In this document: positions 22,407-24,943 of the stretch, in pieces
Numbering within the stretch: position 1 is the stretch's first letter
How the letters are laid out: each line of letters begins with the position of its first letter
NCBI GenBank assembly: GCA_964579735.1
Contig: CAZOHH010000035.1
Location: 1 to 24,943 of the forward strand
DNA length: 24,943 bases
DNA from: CAILLO01 sp964579735
GTDB lineage: Bacteria; Bacillota; Clostridia; Saccharofermentanales; UBA5734
Direction: 5' to 3'
Position numbers and translations under genes: made by a program
The notes under the pieces: model-generated
What the model saw: only the letters and a program-made list of their open reading frames with translations
Database searches by the model: none
Told to the model about the DNA's origin: nothing

Positions 22407-22614
22407 AAAAAATACCCGGAAGGCCGATACCACCCCCGTCGAATGACACCCGGCTACACCAGGTGGGTGCCCCGCGGTGGTCTTGATCCGCCCCTGCCAT
22501 ACCGCTCCGAAGAGGGGCTGGGAAACCAGGGCGGACGGTATTCCACATCGACGACGAGCTCCCTATATTGTCATGTCGGCTCAAATGACGAGGACGGTCG
22601 CACCTTCCGGGCAC
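22407..22614 (-). ncRNA. Rod-shaped small RNA with own promoter and terminator (candidate 6S RNA)
   Basis: No gene occupies 22335-22643. On the minus strand, a transcript of about 208 bases folds as one long hairpin whose apex (UUCG at 22508-22511, closed by CUC/GAG) lies at its exact midpoint. Pairs: closing stem 22603-22613 with 22413-22423 (11 pairs, one G-U); a small internal loop; 22587-22598 with 22429-22440 (12 pairs, three G-U); a large asymmetric central bulge; 22569-22574 with 22443-22448; 22527-22535 with 22487-22496 (one bulged base). A six-T run (22407-22412) directly follows the closing stem. Size, rod shape, central bulge and independent promoter match bacterial 6S RNA, which binds sigma-A RNA polymerase. 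SRP RNA, RNase P RNA and tmRNA do not fit. The 6S label is inference; the structured RNA itself is well supported. Confidence 0.65.
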
Positions 22615-22618
22615 CCCG

Positions 22619-22647
22619 AGTATACCCCCTCGGCCGGTTTTCCTCAA
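22619..22647 (-). promoter_or_regulatory. Promoter of the small RNA
   Basis: TTGAGG (22642-22647) and TATACT (22619-22624) on the minus strand are 17 bases apart, each close to consensus. Initiation 5-8 bases downstream falls at 22612-22614, exactly where the closing stem of the RNA begins. The -35 overlaps the stop codon of the araC-type gene. Confidence 0.7.
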
Positions 22648-23546
22648 CCGCCGGCTCCGGTGGGGCGCTCGTCGACGGTCCGCGACCGACCCGTGTTCCG
22701 CCGCCGATAGGCCTGGGGAGAGGTTCCCGAGTGCCTGCGGAACTGCCGGTAGAAGTTCTCCCCGCTCTCGAAGCCGCAGCGCTCGAGGATGGTCACGACC
22801 GGGTCCAGCGTCTCGACCAGCATCCGCTGCGCCGCCGCCACCCGCATCCGGTTGCCGTAGGCCAGAGGCGGTTCCCCCATGACCTCCTTGAACCTCCGGC
22901 AGAACGCGAAGCGGCTGTACCCGGCCTGCGCGGCCAGTCCGTCCAGCGTCCGCTTCTCCTGTGGGTTGCGCTCCAGCCAGAGCGCCGTCCGGCGGATGCG
23001 GTCGCGGATCACCCCGTCGACGCCGTCGGAGAGCCCCTCCACCGCGGTGCGCCACTCCTCGTGGACGGCCTGCAGCACCTGCATCAGCAGAATCCGGGTC
23101 GCGAAGGCGCCGGCCGGGTCGACGCGGTACTGCGACAGGTGGAGTTCGGAGAAGAGCCGGGTCATCCCGGAGATGTCCCTCACCTTCATCACCGCCGGAA
23201 ACGGCATCCGCTCGCGCCACTCCTTTGCGGCAAGGGAGGCCGCGACGCTCTTCGCATCGCTCGCCAGCGTACCGGAAGTGCCTCCCTCGGGAAGGAAGCG
23301 GACGTAGTAGCAGTGGTAGGGCGCGATGCCTTCGACGACCAGCCCTGGCCAGCGGAAGAAGAGAGTTCCCGTCGTCGTCGGAATCGGCACGCCGTCGGTC
23401 ACGATCTCCCCCTCCCCTTCCAGCATGTAGTCGAACTCGAACCTGTCGACGGTCCGCTCGCCGAAGGGCGTGCGCACGGACGGCGAGTTGCCGGCGTGGG
23501 CGTGGTGACTCGAAAGGAGCAAGGGGTCGAGCTGCAGCAGGGACAT
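22644..23546 (-). CDS. AraC-family transcriptional regulator
   Basis: The 300-residue regulator has an N-terminal cupin-like sensor (about 1-135; FEFDYMLEGEGEIVTDGVPIPTTTGTLFFRWPGL) and a C-terminal double helix-turn-helix (about 195-290; TLDGLAAQAGYSRFAFCRRFKEVMGEPPLAYGNRMRVAAAQRML, then VVTILERCGFESGENFYRQFRRHSGTSPQAYRRR), the AraC signature. The start at 23544-23546 is chosen because AAGGAGG lies 8 bases upstream; an ATG two codons earlier is too close to that site. It is transcribed divergently from the UroD-family gene, so that gene is its likely target, activated in response to a sugar or aromatic-type ligand (inference). Confidence 0.92.
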   Translation of the reverse strand: MSLLQLDPLLLSSHHAHAGNSPSVRTPFGERTVDRFEFDYMLEGEGEIVTDGVPIPTTTGTLFFRWPGLVVEGIAPYHCYYVRFLPEGGTSGTLASDAKSVAASLAAKEWRERMPFPAVMKVRDISGMTRLFSELHLSQYRVDPAGAFATRILLMQVLQAVHEEWRTAVEGLSDGVDGVIRDRIRRTALWLERNPQEKRTLDGLAAQAGYSRFAFCRRFKEVMGEPPLAYGNRMRVAAAQRMLVETLDPVVTILERCGFESGENFYRQFRRHSGTSPQAYRRRNTGRSRTVDERPTGAGG

Positions 23547-23564
23547 GTCCATTGCCTCCTTGGG

Positions 23565-23648
23565 TTTGGCAATATCGTACAGTACTCTGGCAATCCCGTC
23601 CATGGAATCCCATAGGTCTAGGATGTACAGTCTTCCCATATGGGCAAT
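23565..23648. promoter_or_regulatory. Divergent araC-uroD regulatory region with direct repeats
   Basis: Two imperfect 18-base direct repeats (23565-23582 and 23586-23603; 13 of 18 identical, core TGGCAAT) are spaced by 21 bases, two helical turns, as expected for an AraC-type dimer. A third GGCAAT is at 23643-23648, beside the palindrome CCCATATGGG (23635-23644). I could not assign -35 and -10 boxes for either gene with confidence. Confidence 0.45.
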
Positions 23649-23668
23649 CCACGACAGGAGGCACGAAC

Positions 23669-24751
23669 ATGAGCGAACTGACGGGCAGGGAACGTTTCGG
23701 ACTGAGCCTCGAGAGGAAGCCGGCGGACCGCATCGGCCTCTTCGAGCACTTCTGGGGGGACACGCACCGCGTCTGGTCCGAGCAGGGCCACATCGGCAAG
23801 AACGAGAACCTGTCCGACCACTTCGGCTACGACCTCGACCTGTGCTGGTCGTTCAACCTGACGGGAGACCTCGACTTCAAGCCGGTCATCATCGAGGAGA
23901 CCGAAGAGACGGTCCTCACCCGCGACGGCAACGGGGCGCTGCTCCGCAGGCACAAGCTCCACGACTCCACCCCCGAGCACGTCGACTTCCTCGTGAAGGA
24001 GCGCGATGCCTGGGAGGAGTTCATCAAGCCGAAACTCACGCCCGACCCGCGGCGCATCGATTTCGAAGCCTACCGGAAGGCCAAGGCACATGCCGCCGAG
24101 CAGGGCCGCTTCTTCTGCTGGTCCGGCGTCAACGTCTTCGAGCTCATGCATCCGGTATGCGGACACGAGAACATGCTGGTCGGGATGGCCCTGGACCCGG
24201 ACTGGATCCTCGACATGACGAGCACCTACGCCGACCTCACGATCGCGCTCATGGAGCAGCTGTTCGCGCGGGAAGGCTGGCCCGACGGCATCTGGTTCTA
24301 CGAGGACATGGGCTTCAAGGAGCACCCCTTCATCTCCCCCGCCATGTACCGCGAGCTGATCCTGCCTGCGCACAAGAAGACCATCGACTTCGTGAAGTCC
24401 CGTGGGATGAAAGTCGTCATGCACTCCTGCGGCTATGTCGCCCCGCTCGTGCCCCACATGATCGAGGCCGGCGTCGACTGCCTCCAGGTCATCGAGGTCA
24501 AGGCCGGGATGGACCTTCTGAAGCTCTACCGCGATTACGGCGACCGCCTGTCCTTCATGGGCGGCATCGACGTGCGCGCCCTGTATTCGAACGACCGCGC
24601 CGTGATCGACCGCGAACTGGAGTCCAAGATCCCCATCATCAAGCAGGGCTTCGGCTACACCGTCCACAGCGACCACTCGATCCCCTGCACCGTCGAGTAC
24701 GAGAACTACCGCTACTTCATCGACAGGGCGCTCGAGCTGGGGAAAACCTGA
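23669..24751 (+). CDS. Uroporphyrinogen-decarboxylase/MtaA-family protein (corrinoid methyltransferase-like)
   Basis: The 360-residue TIM-barrel protein is of the UroD superfamily. It has the zinc-ligand pattern of the MtaA/MtbA/CmuA methyltransferase branch: His252-S-Cys254-G in VMHSCGYVAPLVPHMIEAG and a late Cys340 in SDHSIPC, which with zinc activates a thiol or similar methyl acceptor. It lacks the N-terminal Arg motif expected of true haem-pathway HemE, and no haem genes are nearby. Other members transfer methyl groups between corrinoid proteins and acceptors, but no corrinoid protein or reactivase is in this window. The start is ATG at 23669-23671 with GGAGG 7 bases upstream. Expression is probably controlled by the divergent AraC regulator. 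The substrate is unknown. Confidence 0.85.
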   Translation: MSELTGRERFGLSLERKPADRIGLFEHFWGDTHRVWSEQGHIGKNENLSDHFGYDLDLCWSFNLTGDLDFKPVIIEETEETVLTRDGNGALLRRHKLHDSTPEHVDFLVKERDAWEEFIKPKLTPDPRRIDFEAYRKAKAHAAEQGRFFCWSGVNVFELMHPVCGHENMLVGMALDPDWILDMTSTYADLTIALMEQLFAREGWPDGIWFYEDMGFKEHPFISPAMYRELILPAHKKTIDFVKSRGMKVVMHSCGYVAPLVPHMIEAGVDCLQVIEVKAGMDLLKLYRDYGDRLSFMGGIDVRALYSNDRAVIDRELESKIPIIKQGFGYTVHSDHSIPCTVEYENYRYFIDRALELGKT

Positions 24752-24850
24752 CGGCACGGATCACGACCATGAACTGCGTGATGGCCCTGCCCTCCACGAC
24801 GAGCAATTTGTAGATCCAGCGCCGTTTCATATTTCTTGCCAGCAACTGGC

Positions 24851-24880
24851 CCTGTTTCCGGATTGAAACCCGGAAGCGGG
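24851..24880 (+). terminator. Stem-loop after the UroD-family gene (terminator-like)
   Basis: CCTGTTTCCGG (24851-24861) pairs with CCGGAAGCGGG (24870-24880) in an 11-bp stem with two G-U pairs and an 8-base loop, 100 bases after the stop codon. Only a short T-stretch follows, so termination is plausible but weak. I see no other convincing feature in 24752-24943. Confidence 0.4.
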
Positions 24881-24943
24881 ACCGTTTATCCGCGTGAATG
24901 GTCATGAAATCGTATGGCATTGCATTTCCGCATGTGCTTCAAT

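Noticed and set aside
22241..22440. T-box riboswitch before cysE
   Set aside because: GGGGGTGGTATCGG near 22427-22440 on the minus strand recalls the T-box motif AGGGTGGNACCGCG, but those bases pair in the rod-like RNA, a separate cysE promoter lies downstream of it, and no specifier stem is seen.
22455..22480. T-box-like GGTGGGTGCCCCGCGG on the plus strand
   Set aside because: Partial match only and no plus-strand gene follows; it belongs to the 3' arm of the minus-strand RNA.
24717..24920. 67-residue minus-strand open frame (MPYDFMTIHADKRSRF...)
   Set aside because: Overlaps the end of the UroD-family gene by 35 bases, lacks a ribosome-binding site and spans the stem-loop at 24851-24880. 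A small basic protein or gene relic is possible but not supported.

Overview
The window looks like a chromosomal segment of a GC-rich Firmicute (Clostridia-like), probably from a draft or metagenome assembly. The main support is the minus-strand order cysE-cysS-mrnC-rlmB-sigH, a hallmark Firmicutes block, together with a SigH-type sigma factor and strong Shine-Dalgarno sequences before almost every gene. One run of 100 Ns (19273-19372) is an assembly gap inside a tandem repeat. Species cannot be named from the sequence.

Layout. 1-3364 (+): a possible gene tail, a lipoprotein of the VanX D-Ala-D-Ala dipeptidase family, and transketolase. 3365-3540: two stem-loops between convergent genes. 3541-4617 (-): an AT-richer two-gene module, a small basic protein and an AbiEii-like nucleotidyltransferase, driven by a promoter embedded in four copies of TATACTACA with regular geometry. 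4676-13065 (-): a tight seven-gene catabolic operon of TetR regulator, Gfo/Idh/MocA dehydrogenase, a single-chain flavo-iron-sulfur oxidoreductase (PreA-like plus GltD-like plus ferredoxin), 2-hydroxyacid dehydrogenase, FGGY kinase, KDPG/KHG aldolase with a C-terminal VOC-like domain, and a Cys-containing protein of unknown function. The probable scheme is oxidation/reduction of a sugar or sugar acid, phosphorylation, then aldol cleavage to pyruvate, but no transporter or sugar-acid dehydratase is present here. 13324-16112 (-): a MerR regulator and a VIT/VWA-domain protein behind a promoter whose spacer is filled by an 18-bp dyad. 16207-17298: CorA-like transporter with its terminator. 17320-22240 (-): sigH, rlmB, mrnC, cysS, cysE. 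22407-22647 (-): a previously gene-free stretch that holds its own promoter, a rod-shaped RNA of about 208 nt and a U-tract, best explained as a structured small RNA and plausibly 6S RNA. 22644-24751: divergent AraC regulator and a UroD/MtaA-family methyltransferase-like gene with shared repeats between them.

The strongest second-look items are the rod-like RNA, the four-operator nucleotidyltransferase module, the unusual flavo-Fe-S enzyme and its operon, and the MerR-VIT/VWA pair. All family assignments are by reading motifs; no database search was possible.
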